Source of the DNA: an uncultured Candidatus Melainabacteria bacterium | GTDB lineage: Bacteria; Cyanobacteriota; Vampirovibrionia; Gastranaerophilales; Gastranaerophilaceae | Assembly (NCBI GenBank): GCA_947364235.1 | Contig: CANARY010000003.1 | Location: 1 to 64,000 of the forward strand | Reading direction: 5' to 3' | DNA length: 64,000 nt | In this document: piece by piece, positions 1 to 7,798 of the stretch | How positions within the stretch are numbered: the stretch's first letter is position 1 | Layout of the letters: each line of letters starts with the position of its first letter | Program-made: the position numbers and the translations under genes | Notes under the pieces: generated by a model | Databases searched by the model: none | The model's input: the letters and a program-made list of their open reading frames with translations, nothing else | Told to the model about the DNA's origin: nothing

Positions 1-1
1 A

Positions 2-598
2 TTATTTTGCATCTAGCACCCCCCCCCCCCCCCCGAAGTTGTTGTAACTCTCTTGCTGAGGATGTAAATATTCAAATCTTAATAAATCAGGCAGAACATT
101 TTTGCAAAAATAACCGGATGCAAAAGCACTCCCAAATTTAATCTCCTGAAGTTTATCATTTGTATAAAAACAGGCTCTTTTATCAAATCCCAAATACTCA
201 AGCCCATATTTGATGAATAAAGGTGTCCTGTCTTTAGATTGTAAACTATTTTGAGGCAATAATATTGCAAAAGGCTTGCCTATTGCATAAAGCCTCTCAA
301 GGATTTTGTCTTTTTGTGTAAATGGCGGATTTGAGACAATACAATCAAAATCAATCTCTCCCGGATCAATTTCAAAAAAATTGCCGCCGGTTTCAATATG
401 AGTATTGATAACCTCAAACCCTTCAGCTTTTAAAATTCTCACATAAAGACTATGATCCAAATCAAAAGGACACCAAATTTTTTTATATCCTTTTTGTTTC
501 AAATATTTGATAATAGGCTCAACAACATATCTAGGAGTTAAGCACTCATCTGATGCTGCATCCCTTTTGGCTGTTAAATATCCTTTATTATTTGTCAT
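2..598 (-). CDS. putative phage adenine-N6 DNA methyltransferase with an internal poly-G tract
   Basis: 198 aa, unassigned by strong domains. It carries an NPPF tetrapeptide at residues 90-93 (motif IV of N6-adenine methyltransferases). WCPFD around residue 42 could be a degenerate motif I. Similar phage proteins are variously annotated as methyltransferases or as nucleotidyltransferase-like, so the function is tentative. The ATG has a GAGAGG Shine-Dalgarno (SD). Codons 189-193 are a run of glycines encoded by 16 consecutive G on the coding strand. Loss of one G would end the protein two codons later at a TAG. It is the most distal gene of the leftward set and lies below a terminator, so it may have its own promoter. 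Confidence 0.6.
   Translation of the reverse strand: MTNNKGYLTAKRDAASDECLTPRYVVEPIIKYLKQKGYKKIWCPFDLDHSLYVRILKAEGFEVINTHIETGGNFFEIDPGEIDFDCIVSNPPFTQKDKILERLYAIGKPFAILLPQNSLQSKDRTPLFIKYGLEYLGFDKRACFYTNDKLQEIKFGSAFASGYFCKNVLPDLLRFEYLHPQQESYNNFGGGGGVLDAK
19..34. repeat. homopolymer of 16 C (poly-G in the sense strand of the leftmost gene)
   Basis: Sixteen consecutive C at 19-34 in an AT-rich element. The tract lies within the last ten codons of the methyltransferase-like gene. It is either a phase-variation tract or a homopolymer sequencing or assembly artefact; the window alone cannot tell. Confidence 0.9.
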
Positions 599-639
599 TT
601 TGACCTCTCAGATTGCGTTTTAAGGGCTTTAAAAAAGCT

Positions 640-661
640 GCCGGGATGTTTTATACCCGGC
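640..661. other. GC-rich hairpin in the leader of the leftmost gene
   Basis: GCCGGG at 640-645 pairs with CCCGGC at 656-661 around a 10-nt AT-rich loop. It lies about 40 nt upstream of the ATG at 598 and downstream of the terminator at 693-717. No U run follows on the minus strand, so it looks more like a leader structure than a terminator. Confidence 0.5.
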
Positions 662-692
662 AATAATTACATATAAGAATAGAGAATACTGT

Positions 693-717
693 AAAAGCTC
701 TCAATTAGAGAGCTTTT
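693..717 (-). terminator. intrinsic terminator after the 725-1192 gene
   Basis: Ten-bp perfect stem AAAAGCTCTC (693-702) with GAGAGCTTTT (708-717) and a 5-nt loop, directly after the TAA at 725. The A/T tracts at both stem ends make it potentially bidirectional. Confidence 0.75.
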
Positions 718-724
718 TGAGGAG

Positions 725-1192
725 TTATCTTATCACTCTAACCGGACAGGCAATCTTATGCCCTGCATTGTCAGTCTCGTCTAGGTATCTCGGTGTTTGA
801 GATAATCCGTCTTTGTTTGATTTGCCGTATATCCAGGAGAGTTTTTTTGACTGTTTGCCAAATTCTGTATTAAGAATAGGCTCAGGCAGTCTTTGATATT
901 CCCAAAATCTCTGGTACTCCTCACAAATTTTGTCAGCTTTTTTGCCTTTGATGATTTTAGACTCAACATAAGCATCAAAGCGATCTCTTTTGTTGACATA
1001 CCATAAAAATTTAATAACTGCGTGATCACAATTACAACAATATGTCAGCAATATAATCTCTTTTTTTATTTCAAGTTTTTGAGAGGTATATTTTTTAAAA
1101 AACTTATGTGATTTGTATTTCCTAATATTTGTATATGTTGCGTTCCCTGTTGAGACTACTTTGCCGCAACACTCCAAAAATTCAGCTCTCAC
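725..1192 (-). CDS. hypothetical cysteine-rich phage protein
   Basis: 155 aa, not recognised. The GTG start at 1192 is supported by GAGGA about six bases upstream. Residues 8-9 (CC) and the CCNC cluster near residue 52 could form a metal site. The C-terminal third is rich in Lys, Arg and Tyr. It sits between two terminator structures (693-717 and 1332-1392), so it is probably transcribed separately from the operon above it. Its 130-nt leader is G+C-richer and folds (see 1272-1291). Confidence 0.6.
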   Translation of the reverse strand: MRAEFLECCGKVVSTGNATYTNIRKYKSHKFFKKYTSQKLEIKKEIILLTYCCNCDHAVIKFLWYVNKRDRFDAYVESKIIKGKKADKICEEYQRFWEYQRLPEPILNTEFGKQSKKLSWIYGKSNKDGLSQTPRYLDETDNAGHKIACPVRVIR

Positions 1193-1271
1193 TCTCTATC
1201 CTCTTATAAAAAGCAATACTAACCTTAAACAGCAGCTCCGCACAATACGGATGCTCCCGGCTGACTCGGTT

Positions 1272-1291
1272 TTGTCTCCCGATTGAGACAA
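1272..1291 (-). other. inverted repeat in a possibly structured leader (1193-1320)
   Basis: TTGTCTC at 1272-1278 pairs with GAGACAA at 1285-1291 around a 6-nt loop. A second short GC helix lies near 1235-1260. The region between the terminators and the GTG at 1192 is clearly less AT-rich than its surroundings. It matches no riboswitch known to me. It could be a 5' leader or a small RNA. Confidence 0.4.
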
Positions 1292-1331
1292 CCTATCAAC
1301 ACAAATCAGATTACAAGATTTTTTTATGCAA

Positions 1332-1392
1332 AAAAAGTGTCAAATAACACTTTTTAAAAATCAAAAAAATAGGATGCTAAAATTAGCATCCT
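1332..1392 (-). terminator. tandem intrinsic terminators ending the main leftward operon
   Basis: First hairpin for minus-strand transcripts: AGGATGCTAA (1371-1380) with TTAGCATCCT (1383-1392), a perfect 10-bp stem followed by a T-rich run (complement of 1362-1370). Second hairpin: AAAAAGTGT (1332-1340) with ACACTTTTT (1347-1355), also followed by T. Both lie just after the stop at 1425. Confidence 0.8.
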
Positions 1393-1424
1393 GGAATAAA
1401 TTTGAACTTTTTTAAAATAAAAAC

Positions 1425-1745
1425 TTATTTTTTATTTTTTCTTGATTGATTTTGCCTCTTTGCTTTGCTGCGGAACGGTTTATCATTACATGTAATTTGA
1501 CAGGTATTGCCGCACAAGTCAGATATAGTTTGCATTTTCTCTGTTACATCCTTAATCTGATCAAACAAATAGGCTTTTGCAATACCAACTTTTGAATTGA
1601 CTCCGTACTCCTGCCTAAGCTCCTCAAACACATTGCGGATTGTACCAACTGCAAAATGCAGTTTTCTTGCAATCTCCTCTGTCGGCACCTCTTGCAGCAT
1701 CATTTTTAAGATCTGTTCTTTAGCTTTTTTATTTACTTGCCCCAT
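1425..1745 (-). CDS. small helix-turn-helix protein (LuxR/GerE-like HTH)
   Basis: 106 aa. Residues about 8-45 (KEQILKMMLQEVPTEEIARK, then LHFAVGTIRNVFEELRQ) have the pattern of a GerE/LuxR-type HTH: a short helix, an AxKL turn and a recognition helix with VGTIRN. The tail is basic (KRQNQSRKNKK). ATG at 1745 follows a good AGGAGAGGG SD and overlaps the ASCH gene by 17 nt. Possible roles are late-gene regulator or DNA packaging partner; neither can be fixed from sequence. It is the last gene before the tandem terminators. Confidence 0.65.
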   Translation of the reverse strand: MGQVNKKAKEQILKMMLQEVPTEEIARKLHFAVGTIRNVFEELRQEYGVNSKVGIAKAYLFDQIKDVTEKMQTISDLCGNTCQITCNDKPFRSKAKRQNQSRKNKK

Positions 1746-2028
1746 TCACCCTCTCCTGTTTTATTAGTACAAATTCTATGTCATAGACCGGATTATTATG
1801 TTTTAAGTCCGTTGTCATGCCATCCTCAACAACAGACAATCTGACAAACTCTGCCAAAACTTCTCTCTCCGGATCTGCTTTATAACCCCATCTCAAAATA
1901 AATTGATCTCCGGGCTTTAATTTTTCAAGCCGGGATGCAAAATAAGGCTTTACATCTCTATATTCATGAGTCTTTTGCCCGGCTTTTATTTTATCGAACC
2001 ATTTTTTCTCAAGATTTAATGTCAACAT
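1729..2028 (-). CDS. ASCH-domain protein
   Basis: 99 aa. The start (LNLEKKWFDKIKAGQKTHEY R) and the later LKPGDQFILRWGY stretch are typical of the ASCH fold, a PUA-related small RNA/nucleotide-binding domain common in phages. A single domain fills the whole protein. ATG at 2028 lies inside the end of the upstream 2009-2200 gene, indicating translational coupling. Its substrate is unknown. Confidence 0.75.
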   Translation of the reverse strand: MLTLNLEKKWFDKIKAGQKTHEYRDVKPYFASRLEKLKPGDQFILRWGYKADPEREVLAEFVRLSVVEDGMTTDLKHNNPVYDIEFVLIKQERVNGASK

Positions 2029-2200
2029 TTATGCTCATCTCCTCAATTTTTCCTAACTCTCTCAACTTAATATCTTTGCGGATTTCTAACCTATCCTCAA
2101 AAGAGACATGAGTCTTAATATCAGCAACCTCAAAGGCTCTGCCGTCTTTTTTGGTTATTATGTCTCCTTTATCAAGTAAATTTACATCAAACTCTCTCAT
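2009..2200 (-). CDS. hypothetical small phage protein
   Basis: 63 aa from ATG 2200; a GTG one codon upstream is possible. The stop of the Dam gene and this start share a base (TGATG), a classic reinitiation arrangement. Composition is mixed with many charged residues; no domain recognised. Confidence 0.6.
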   Translation of the reverse strand: MREFDVNLLDKGDIITKKDGRAFEVADIKTHVSFEDRLEIRKDIKLRELGKIEEMSINVDIKS

Positions 2201-2910
2201 CACTCTTGCTCCATATCTTGACCTTTAAACTTCACTGCTTGCTCAAATGCCGCCAGTTTTTCCATTGAGCCGCCAAATTTGCTCAAAGCACTTGCCAAAA
2301 CACTCATGCCTCTTTTGCAATTTTTTGCTGACATCTGCAAGAGCTGTAATTGCTCAGTCTCTTTACTCCAACCTACAAAAAATGTAGTATTATAAATTTG
2401 CAGATCATTAAGTGCAGCTGCTATCTCCGGAGCATTTGCAGCCAGGATGCAAACCATAGTTCCCACAGATGGCACAGGCGGCATCTCCTCTGAGCCTGGT
2501 ATAATATAGCCCTGTTTGCCCGGCAGGATTGCAAATGCAGCCTGAGGATTGCTGATAATATTCTCTTGCATATAATTGACATACAAACGATCTGAAGGGA
2601 TAACATAACACCCTATAAAATCAGCTCCGGATCTGACAAGTGCCGCACCCTTTTTGAGCCATTTATTAGTATGTTTCCAAACCGGATTACAAAAACAAAG
2701 CCCTTGCCAGTCTTGTTTTAATCCGTCAATATCTTTAGTAAAATGCTGCTTTGCCGGGATGTTATGCTTTGTGCAGCAAACATCAATGTCAAACTCATCT
2801 CTGTTGAAAAATTTGAGCAAAGGTTTATATATTGCCGGCGGTGTCATATAATCATCCCGGATTGACTGATAGTGATCATCATTTTTATATCTGCTTGTAT
2901 TATCTTGCAT
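2200..2910 (-). CDS. dam: phage-type DNA N6-adenine methyltransferase (Dam family)
   Basis: 236 aa. The arrangement D-Y-M-T-P-P near residue 20, D-I-D-V-C at 41-45 and C-N-P-V-W at 74-78 is that of the phage Dam (PF05869-like) family, where NPxW replaces the usual DPPY. It would methylate adenine in DNA, probably to resist host restriction or to mark phage DNA. The SD GGAGAGAG precedes the ATG at 2910. Downstream genes overlap it; upstream it is separated from the 58-aa Cys protein by only 9 nt. Confidence 0.8.
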   Translation of the reverse strand: MQDNTSRYKNDDHYQSIRDDYMTPPAIYKPLLKFFNRDEFDIDVCCTKHNIPAKQHFTKDIDGLKQDWQGLCFCNPVWKHTNKWLKKGAALVRSGADFIGCYVIPSDRLYVNYMQENIISNPQAAFAILPGKQGYIIPGSEEMPPVPSVGTMVCILAANAPEIAAALNDLQIYNTTFFVGWSKETEQLQLLQMSAKNCKRGMSVLASALSKFGGSMEKLAAFEQAVKFKGQDMEQE

Positions 2911-2919
2911 GTCTCTCTC

Positions 2920-3096
2920 CTATTGTTTGAGCCTTGTATCATCAACAACCGGCTCCCCATCATTTATGCGGTCAATTATTTTGATAACAGGCTCCGCATC
3001 ACAGCCTGTGCAATTTCCTTTTTGACAATTTTTGCAAAATTTTTGAGTAAAATTTGCTAGAGTCTTTGATATATAAGAGGTTTTTAATTCATACAT
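2920..3096 (-). CDS. 58-aa CxxC-type zinc-knuckle-like protein
   Basis: A short frame filling the gap between the HAD and Dam genes. The ATG at 3096 overlaps the HAD stop (3084-3086); the TAG is at 2920-2922. Four cysteines form C-x2-C-x4-C-x2-C (residues 21, 24, 29, 32), a compact zinc-binding pattern. An acidic tail follows. Gap-free packing in the operon and the Cys spacing support a real gene. Function unknown. Confidence 0.65.
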   Translation of the reverse strand: MYELKTSYISKTLANFTQKFCKNCQKGNCTGCDAEPVIKIIDRINDGEPVVDDTRLKQ

Positions 3097-3686
3097 ATTA
3101 AATCTCTGCCCCCTCTCATAATTTTGCCTAAGTCTCCACCTAAGCGGAGCAGCAAATCAACCGGCACTGTGCTTATTTGCCAAAAATAACCATTGATTTT
3201 ATACTCACAGTACATCTTGCAAATTGCCGGATCATCATCTATTGCAAATAAAATCTTATGCCCTTGCTCCAAAAGTTTTAAGAGTCTGACTCTTTTGCTC
3301 TCCACTGGAGATGATTTATCATCAACCGGGCGGAAGTTTATTAAAAAATCTTTACCGGCAACAAGCCCTGTCCGGGCTTGTAAAAAGTTTATTGTAGGAG
3401 CTGCAATCACCTCTGATCTTGCTGTTAAAAATATAATCCTATGAGCAATTTCAATCTGCCGGCAGTAGTTTAAAATTGTTAAAAGAGTTGTATCAATGGC
3501 AGAATATGTGCTGTTTGCATTAAGATCAAAATATTTATACTTTTGCTCCTCTGTCATATTAAAACCATCAACAAGCCGCCAAATCCAAGAAGTATCAATC
3601 AGGCATCCGTCAAGATCGCAAATTATGTCAATAATAGGAGCTTTATTTTGTTTTTTTAGCTGCTCCGGCTGTGTCATATTTTGCAT
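3084..3686 (-). CDS. HAD-superfamily phosphatase
   Basis: 200 aa. Motif I DLDGCLID at residues 24-31 supplies the two catalytic Asp. FLTAR near residue 90 is motif II, and ESKRVRLLKLL followed by FAIDDDP provides motif III Lys and motif IV Asp. The layout resembles the phosphatase half of phage polynucleotide kinase/phosphatase, without a kinase domain. A role in nucleotide or nucleic-acid end processing is plausible but unproven. It shares its start base with the end of the upstream gene. Confidence 0.75.
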   Translation of the reverse strand: MQNMTQPEQLKKQNKAPIIDIICDLDGCLIDTSWIWRLVDGFNMTEEQKYKYFDLNANSTYSAIDTTLLTILNYCRQIEIAHRIIFLTARSEVIAAPTINFLQARTGLVAGKDFLINFRPVDDKSSPVESKRVRLLKLLEQGHKILFAIDDDPAICKMYCEYKINGYFWQISTVPVDLLLRLGGDLGKIMRGGRDLICMN

Positions 3687-4156
3687 TATAAATCAGCTCC
3701 CACATTATTAAGGACTTGATAGAGTTGAATTAAAAAAACAACTGACATAATTCCCCAAAATATGCCCTTAGTCAAAGTAAACAACAACAGGGAACTGACA
3801 AAGAAAATCAGCAAAATTGTTGAGACAATGTGTTTGATTTTAAGCATCATTTTTTTATGTTTTGCAGCTTTTAAACTTTGTGCAGCTGAATACATTTGCA
3901 TTCCACACATTAAAACAGCAAAATCGTCAGCAATATTCTCTTTAAAAATTAAACTTGAATAACCTTTATATTGTGCATCTTTTTTGATTTTAGTTAAATA
4001 GACATGTGCGTTTCCATTGACAGCATATTTATTGCCGGACTCATCCTCAACATAAACCGCATTAGGATAATCCTCAGCAACTCTGATAGTTACATTGTCT
4101 ATTGTGTAGGGATAATCTTTGCCATTTTCTTTTTCTTTAATTTTTTTGCTAATCAT
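3686..4156 (-). CDS. membrane protein with DUF2511-like domain
   Basis: 156 aa. Residues about 14-85 (YPYTIDNV, DYPNAVYV, SGNKYAVNG, YLTKIK, YKGY) match the second half of the protein encoded at 9917-10351. Both resemble DUF2511 (YebY-like) domains. Two hydrophobic helices follow near residues 105-150. The domain order is domain then membrane, the reverse of the paralogue. Overlaps of 1 and 8 nt with its neighbours place it firmly in the operon. Confidence 0.65.
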   Translation of the reverse strand: MISKKIKEKENGKDYPYTIDNVTIRVAEDYPNAVYVEDESGNKYAVNGNAHVYLTKIKKDAQYKGYSSLIFKENIADDFAVLMCGMQMYSAAQSLKAAKHKKMMLKIKHIVSTILLIFFVSSLLLFTLTKGIFWGIMSVVFLIQLYQVLNNVGADL

Positions 4157-4367
4157 TTTCTACCTCTCTTTTTGTAATTTTGTAATCCTTATTAAAATCT
4201 CCAGTTTTTGCAATTTTCTTGACATCAAAAATGCCATAATCTGTGTAATAACAAAAACTCTCAACAGAGCCGGAGTTTATCATTTTATTTATGGATGTAG
4301 GAGCATTAAGTAGCATCCTAATTTTTGCAATCTCCATAGGATTTGCCGGGATTGATTTATGTCTCAT
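4149..4367 (-). CDS. hypothetical phage protein
   Basis: 72 aa from ATG 4367, which has AGGAG six bases upstream; a GTG one codon earlier is possible. No recognised domain. It overlaps both neighbours by about 8-11 nt. Confidence 0.55.
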   Translation of the reverse strand: MRHKSIPANPMEIAKIRMLLNAPTSINKMINSGSVESFCYYTDYGIFDVKKIAKTGDFNKDYKITKREVEND

Positions 4368-4779
4368 CACTAGCTCCTATTCCTGTGCTTAAATAAGCAG
4401 GCAAGCCTTCTATACGCACATTTTCAAAAAATTTTCTTGAAAAATCTCTAATAACTGCCTCAATAGCACAGGGCAATGTATTGCAGCCTGGCTGCACATA
4501 TACTCTGTTATGACATCTAAGATTTAAAAAATTTTTTTCAGGAACTTTTAATTGATACTCTAATTCTTTTGTATTAGGATCACAAAAATTATGCTCTACT
4601 GATATTGTTATAGTAGGTTTTTTAATAAACTCTCTATATTCACTTAATAAATTTTCAAGATTTGCATTTTTATTATATTCTTGAGTCAGACGGATTTGCT
4701 GCCACTGAGATATTTTTTGCAGCTCTTGATATTGCTTTAAAACCGTTCTTTTGAATGCTCTATTTTTCTTATTTCTCAT
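4357..4779 (-). CDS. hypothetical basic phage protein
   Basis: 140 aa. The ATG at 4779 is preferred over the upstream GTG at 4791 because GTGAGGG lies just ahead of it. The N-terminal 40 residues are Lys/Arg/Gln-rich and probably helical. The middle contains ITISVEHNF and a few cysteines (C-N-T-L-P-C). Not recognised. Confidence 0.55.
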   Translation of the reverse strand: MRNKKNRAFKRTVLKQYQELQKISQWQQIRLTQEYNKNANLENLLSEYREFIKKPTITISVEHNFCDPNTKELEYQLKVPEKNFLNLRCHNRVYVQPGCNTLPCAIEAVIRDFSRKFFENVRIEGLPAYLSTGIGASDET

Positions 4780-4870
4780 TTTTACCCTCACTCTTGCAGC
4801 TGCAAATTATCCATGCAAAAATGCAACCCCACAAAAAACCGTTCAAAGTCGCTAATTGTATTGTGTTCAT
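4769..4870 (-). CDS. 33-aa single-pass membrane peptide
   Basis: Short frame in the gap between two genes. Its ATG (4870-4868) overlaps the TGA of the upstream gene as ATGA and is preceded by GGAGAAAAATC. The peptide has one hydrophobic stretch (residues 12-23, FLWGCIFAWIIC) and a charged tail. It overlaps the next start. Length and hydrophobicity suit a phage membrane micropeptide (superinfection exclusion, Rz/holin-like helper); this is a guess. Confidence 0.5.
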   Translation of the reverse strand: MNTIQLATLNGFLWGCIFAWIICSCKSEGKNEK

Positions 4871-5334
4871 TGATTTTTCTCCTCTCTTTTCTTTTTCTCA
4901 ACATATTCAAAAATTACAGGCGGCTTGATATTATATAGTTGCTCCAGGTACTGCTCAACTTGCTCATCAGATAACCACCCTTTGACAATCTCTCCATCAA
5001 AAAAGTCCGGGATGTAAAAATCATCATTGAGTATGACTGCCAGTTCCCATTTATCATCTATTGCACCGTAGCTGCCAAAATTTTTAATTACTGATACAAC
5101 AAGAGCATTGCCAAGTAAAAAATAATAACGAACTCCGCCCAAATGCTCAGACCTGTCAAAACTCCATCTCTTTTTTAATTTCAGCTCAAGAGTCAGATTA
5201 TCTGTGCCGCTTGATTTATTTATTTTTTTGTAAAAATCTTGCAGCTGCTCTTTTTCAAGTTTGTTTTTATAAGCCCTATATCTAAGAGCAAACAAAACTC
5301 CAAAAAATAAAAACAATATAATAAATCCTTGCAT
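4867..5334 (-). CDS. hypothetical N-terminally membrane-anchored protein
   Basis: 155 aa. Residues 3-17 (GFIILFLFFGVLFAL) form a membrane anchor, then a Lys-rich linker and a soluble domain with repeated aromatic residues (RYYFLLGNALVVSV, KWELAVILND). Not recognised. It starts 2 nt after the upstream DUF5131 gene and is coupled to the next peptide by ATGA. Confidence 0.55.
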   Translation of the reverse strand: MQGFIILFLFFGVLFALRYRAYKNKLEKEQLQDFYKKINKSSGTDNLTLELKLKKRWSFDRSEHLGGVRYYFLLGNALVVSVIKNFGSYGAIDDKWELAVILNDDFYIPDFFDGEIVKGWLSDEQVEQYLEQLYNIKPPVIFEYVEKKKREEKNQ

Positions 5335-5336
5335 CT

Positions 5337-6215
5337 TTACCCCCTTTGCTCAATTTTTGGATATTCTTTATATTCTTTGTCATCAAGTAAACAACCGGCA
5401 TTTTTTAAGCCCACTCTCCGGAATTCCATTGTGTTATTAGGACATCCGGCATTGATTAGCTCTGCATGAGTAATAATGTCTCCATCTTTTGTCATTAAAA
5501 TAGTTTTTTTCTCATCTTTTTTATTAAGTAATTTAATACCACCACTCCAATTCCAAAGAGTGCTTTTACTTTCCCACTCTCCCCATTGTTTAAAGAAAAA
5601 TGCAACTCCTTGATCTTGACATTGTTTTTGGATGTTTCGCACCCAATCAGGATGCAACGGTCTTGCTCCGGCTCCGGACTCACCGCCTACTATTACCCAA
5701 TCAATGCCGCTCAAATCAAGCTCACCTAAATCAGCCAAAAGAGGCTCACAGCTTAAAAATTTTATTTTCGCATTAGTGTTTTTAAGATGCTCAATGCGGC
5801 TTTTATATTTTGGATGCTCTACTGTAACACCAAGCCAAACATTAAAAGGATAATCAAAATCCGGCAACCTCTCAGCTCTTTTTGTAAGGATTTGAAAAAT
5901 ATTAGGATCGTTCCACTCACACTCATCTAAAATAGCTTTTATCTGTGCATCTGTAATGTCTTTGTGAAAAGTATCACTCATTGAATTGACAAAGATCATT
6001 TTTCTTTTTGTGTCAAGTCTTGAAAATGTATGTTGAGTCAAAGCCTCTTTGTGAAAAACAACCGCATTAAAAGGCTCTTTATATTTTTTTTGCCCCATTG
6101 CAGTAAGTCTTTTGTGCATTCTTGCTGCATAGCAATTTTGACAACCCTCAGAGTATTGTGTGCATCCTGTAATAACATTCCATGTGTCATTAGTCCATTG
6201 TATTTTACTTGTCAT
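5337..6215 (-). CDS. DUF5131 (phage Gp37/Gp68) family protein
   Basis: 292 aa. The N-terminus (SKIQWTNDTWNVITGC) and cysteines at 18, 25 and 28 (C-x6-C-x2-C) define the phage Gp37/Gp68 family, which has a radical-SAM-like triad. FLSCEPLLADL and WVIVGGESGAGARP further in are also family signatures. The molecular function is not established. It is frequent in phages and integrative elements, near methylases and replication genes as here. It overlaps the upstream gene by 11 nt. Confidence 0.85.
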   Translation of the reverse strand: MTSKIQWTNDTWNVITGCTQYSEGCQNCYAARMHKRLTAMGQKKYKEPFNAVVFHKEALTQHTFSRLDTKRKMIFVNSMSDTFHKDITDAQIKAILDECEWNDPNIFQILTKRAERLPDFDYPFNVWLGVTVEHPKYKSRIEHLKNTNAKIKFLSCEPLLADLGELDLSGIDWVIVGGESGAGARPLHPDWVRNIQKQCQDQGVAFFFKQWGEWESKSTLWNWSGGIKLLNKKDEKKTILMTKDGDIITHAELINAGCPNNTMEFRRVGLKNAGCLLDDKEYKEYPKIEQRG

Positions 6216-6474
6216 TTTTACCGCCTTTGTTTGCTTTCCGTCTGTTCATTTCATTGATGATGCTATCCCACATCTCCCATAGCAAATCATCACTAAGTGT
6301 CTGATACGGTATTGCCTTAATCCGCTCAGTTAAAGATGGCAATTTTAAAACAACATTTTTAGGCAAGTGTGTTATGCCGCCTTTGTACAGGGCTGTTATA
6401 TCCACATAGTAAACAGTCTCAGGCTCTTTGCCATACAGCAGATTTTTTAAAATTTTTAAAAATTTTCTGTACAT
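6205..6474 (-). CDS. hypothetical phage protein
   Basis: 89 aa, not recognised. An N-terminal basic helix (YRKFLKILKNLLYGK) is followed by a mixed alpha/beta stretch and a polar Lys/Asn tail. Its start base is the last base of the upstream gene. Confidence 0.55.
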   Translation of the reverse strand: MYRKFLKILKNLLYGKEPETVYYVDITALYKGGITHLPKNVVLKLPSLTERIKAIPYQTLSDDLLWEMWDSIINEMNRRKANKGGKNDK

Positions 6475-7013
6475 TATTTTTTACCTTTCTTTGTTTTAAC
6501 AAGAGAGCCAACAACTCTCTTAAATACATTTTTTGAAACAATCAAAACATCTCCATAAATACCCGGCTCAACCTGATACTCAGACTCTTGCAAATGTTTT
6601 TTTGATATTTTATAAGTTATCCAGGCTTTATGTCTGACATCCCTCTCAATAGTTTTGACAGATACACAATCAGACTCTCTGAGACCTTTAACTATTGCAA
6701 AATCAAGTTTTAAAAAATCTGATTTTAGTTTTTCATTTGTCAGATCGTGATATGTGATGCGGTCAGAGTCAATGTCATACTCCAAAGCTGCTATTTTTAT
6801 TTTGTCTCCAAGCCGCTCAGAGCTAAACCAAGAGGCTTTTTGCACAAATTGTCTAGCAAATACAAAAGCTCCCAACCACCTCTCCTCACAGACAATCTTG
6901 CAATGGCTCCTCTCTCCAATTAGATTTTTGGCAAGCTGCAAAGCCGGAGAATAAAAATAGCTGCATCCATTTTTAACGATATTTAAAGGATATTCCGTCT
7001 CACATCTAATCAT
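6474..7013 (-). CDS. hypothetical phage protein
   Basis: 179 aa, not recognised. No signal peptide or clear motif. The C-terminal 25 residues are strongly basic, compatible with nucleic-acid binding. Its ATG overlaps the stop of the DnaC-like gene (ATGA), so it is co-translated with the replication module. Confidence 0.6.
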   Translation of the reverse strand: MIRCETEYPLNIVKNGCSYFYSPALQLAKNLIGERSHCKIVCEERWLGAFVFARQFVQKASWFSSERLGDKIKIAALEYDIDSDRITYHDLTNEKLKSDFLKLDFAIVKGLRESDCVSVKTIERDVRHKAWITYKISKKHLQESEYQVEPGIYGDVLIVSKNVFKRVVGSLVKTKKGKK

Positions 7014-7798
7014 CCGGCAATCCTCATATTTTTAAAATTAAAAATAATCTCTTTGCTATGTTCTACAAGTCTTGAGACAACAGCCTCTCCAAAATATTGA
7101 CTATCAAGAGTCTCAACAGAACTATTTGCAGAGATTACAGTCGGAAGTCTTTTTTCAATACGATAATTGACAATTCCATACATAAGCTCCTTGACATAAT
7201 CAGTAGGATTGAGCTTGTCTATATCATCAATAAACAAAAACTCCGGATCTCTATATGTTTTTAGAATTTGCTCTGTTGTATATTTTGAGCTTGTATTAAA
7301 AGTATTTTTAACCTTGTAAAGCAACTCAACAGCATTAAAATATCTACATCCTAATCTGTATCTGTAAATCAACTCATCACAAAGAATAGACATCAGCATT
7401 GTTTTGCCTGTGCCGTAGTTGCCAATTAACAATAAATTTTCACCACATAAATATTTTTTTATCCCATCATCAGCATAAGATTTAACAGCATTTAAGACTT
7501 GCTGCTGCTCTTTGATAGTAATTTTAAAGTCAGAAAAATCAAGACCTCTAAACTTTTGAGGGATAGCAGCTAAATTAACCTGATTTTGCAGCATCTCTGC
7601 ATCATTTTCATATTCTAAAAGATAACAGATTTTATTGTTTAATCTTTTGTAAATACTATTTACCTTGCTGGATTTGCGGCAAATGCAATAATCATTATTT
7701 TTTAACTCAGCACCGCAAAAAATACACTTGCCATCCTCTTTGCGTTTTCCGTAATTTTCAATAGTTTTCTGTAAATAAAGCTCCGTAAGTTTTGACAT
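7010..7798 (-). CDS. dnaC: DnaC/IstB-type helicase-loader ATPase with N-terminal zinc finger
   Basis: 262 aa. Cysteines at 25, 28, 38 and 40 form an N-terminal zinc finger. The AAA+ core has Walker A GNYGTGKT at 126-133 and Walker B FLFIDD at 187-192. Phage DnaC proteins load the host replicative helicase at the phage origin. The partner winged-helix gene ends 1 nt before this start, the usual order of replication initiator then loader. Confidence 0.85.
   Translation of the reverse strand: MSKLTELYLQKTIENYGKRKEDGKCIFCGAELKNNDYCICRKSSKVNSIYKRLNNKICYLLEYENDAEMLQNQVNLAAIPQKFRGLDFSDFKITIKEQQQVLNAVKSYADDGIKKYLCGENLLLIGNYGTGKTMLMSILCDELIYRYRLGCRYFNAVELLYKVKNTFNTSSKYTTEQILKTYRDPEFLFIDDIDKLNPTDYVKELMYGIVNYRIEKRLPTVISANSSVETLDSQYFGEAVVSRLVEHSKEIIFNFKNMRIAG

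Noticed and set aside
725..1192. Terminase small subunit or HNH nuclease identity
   Set aside because: No HNH motif or HTH is visible; the Cys pattern alone is not enough.
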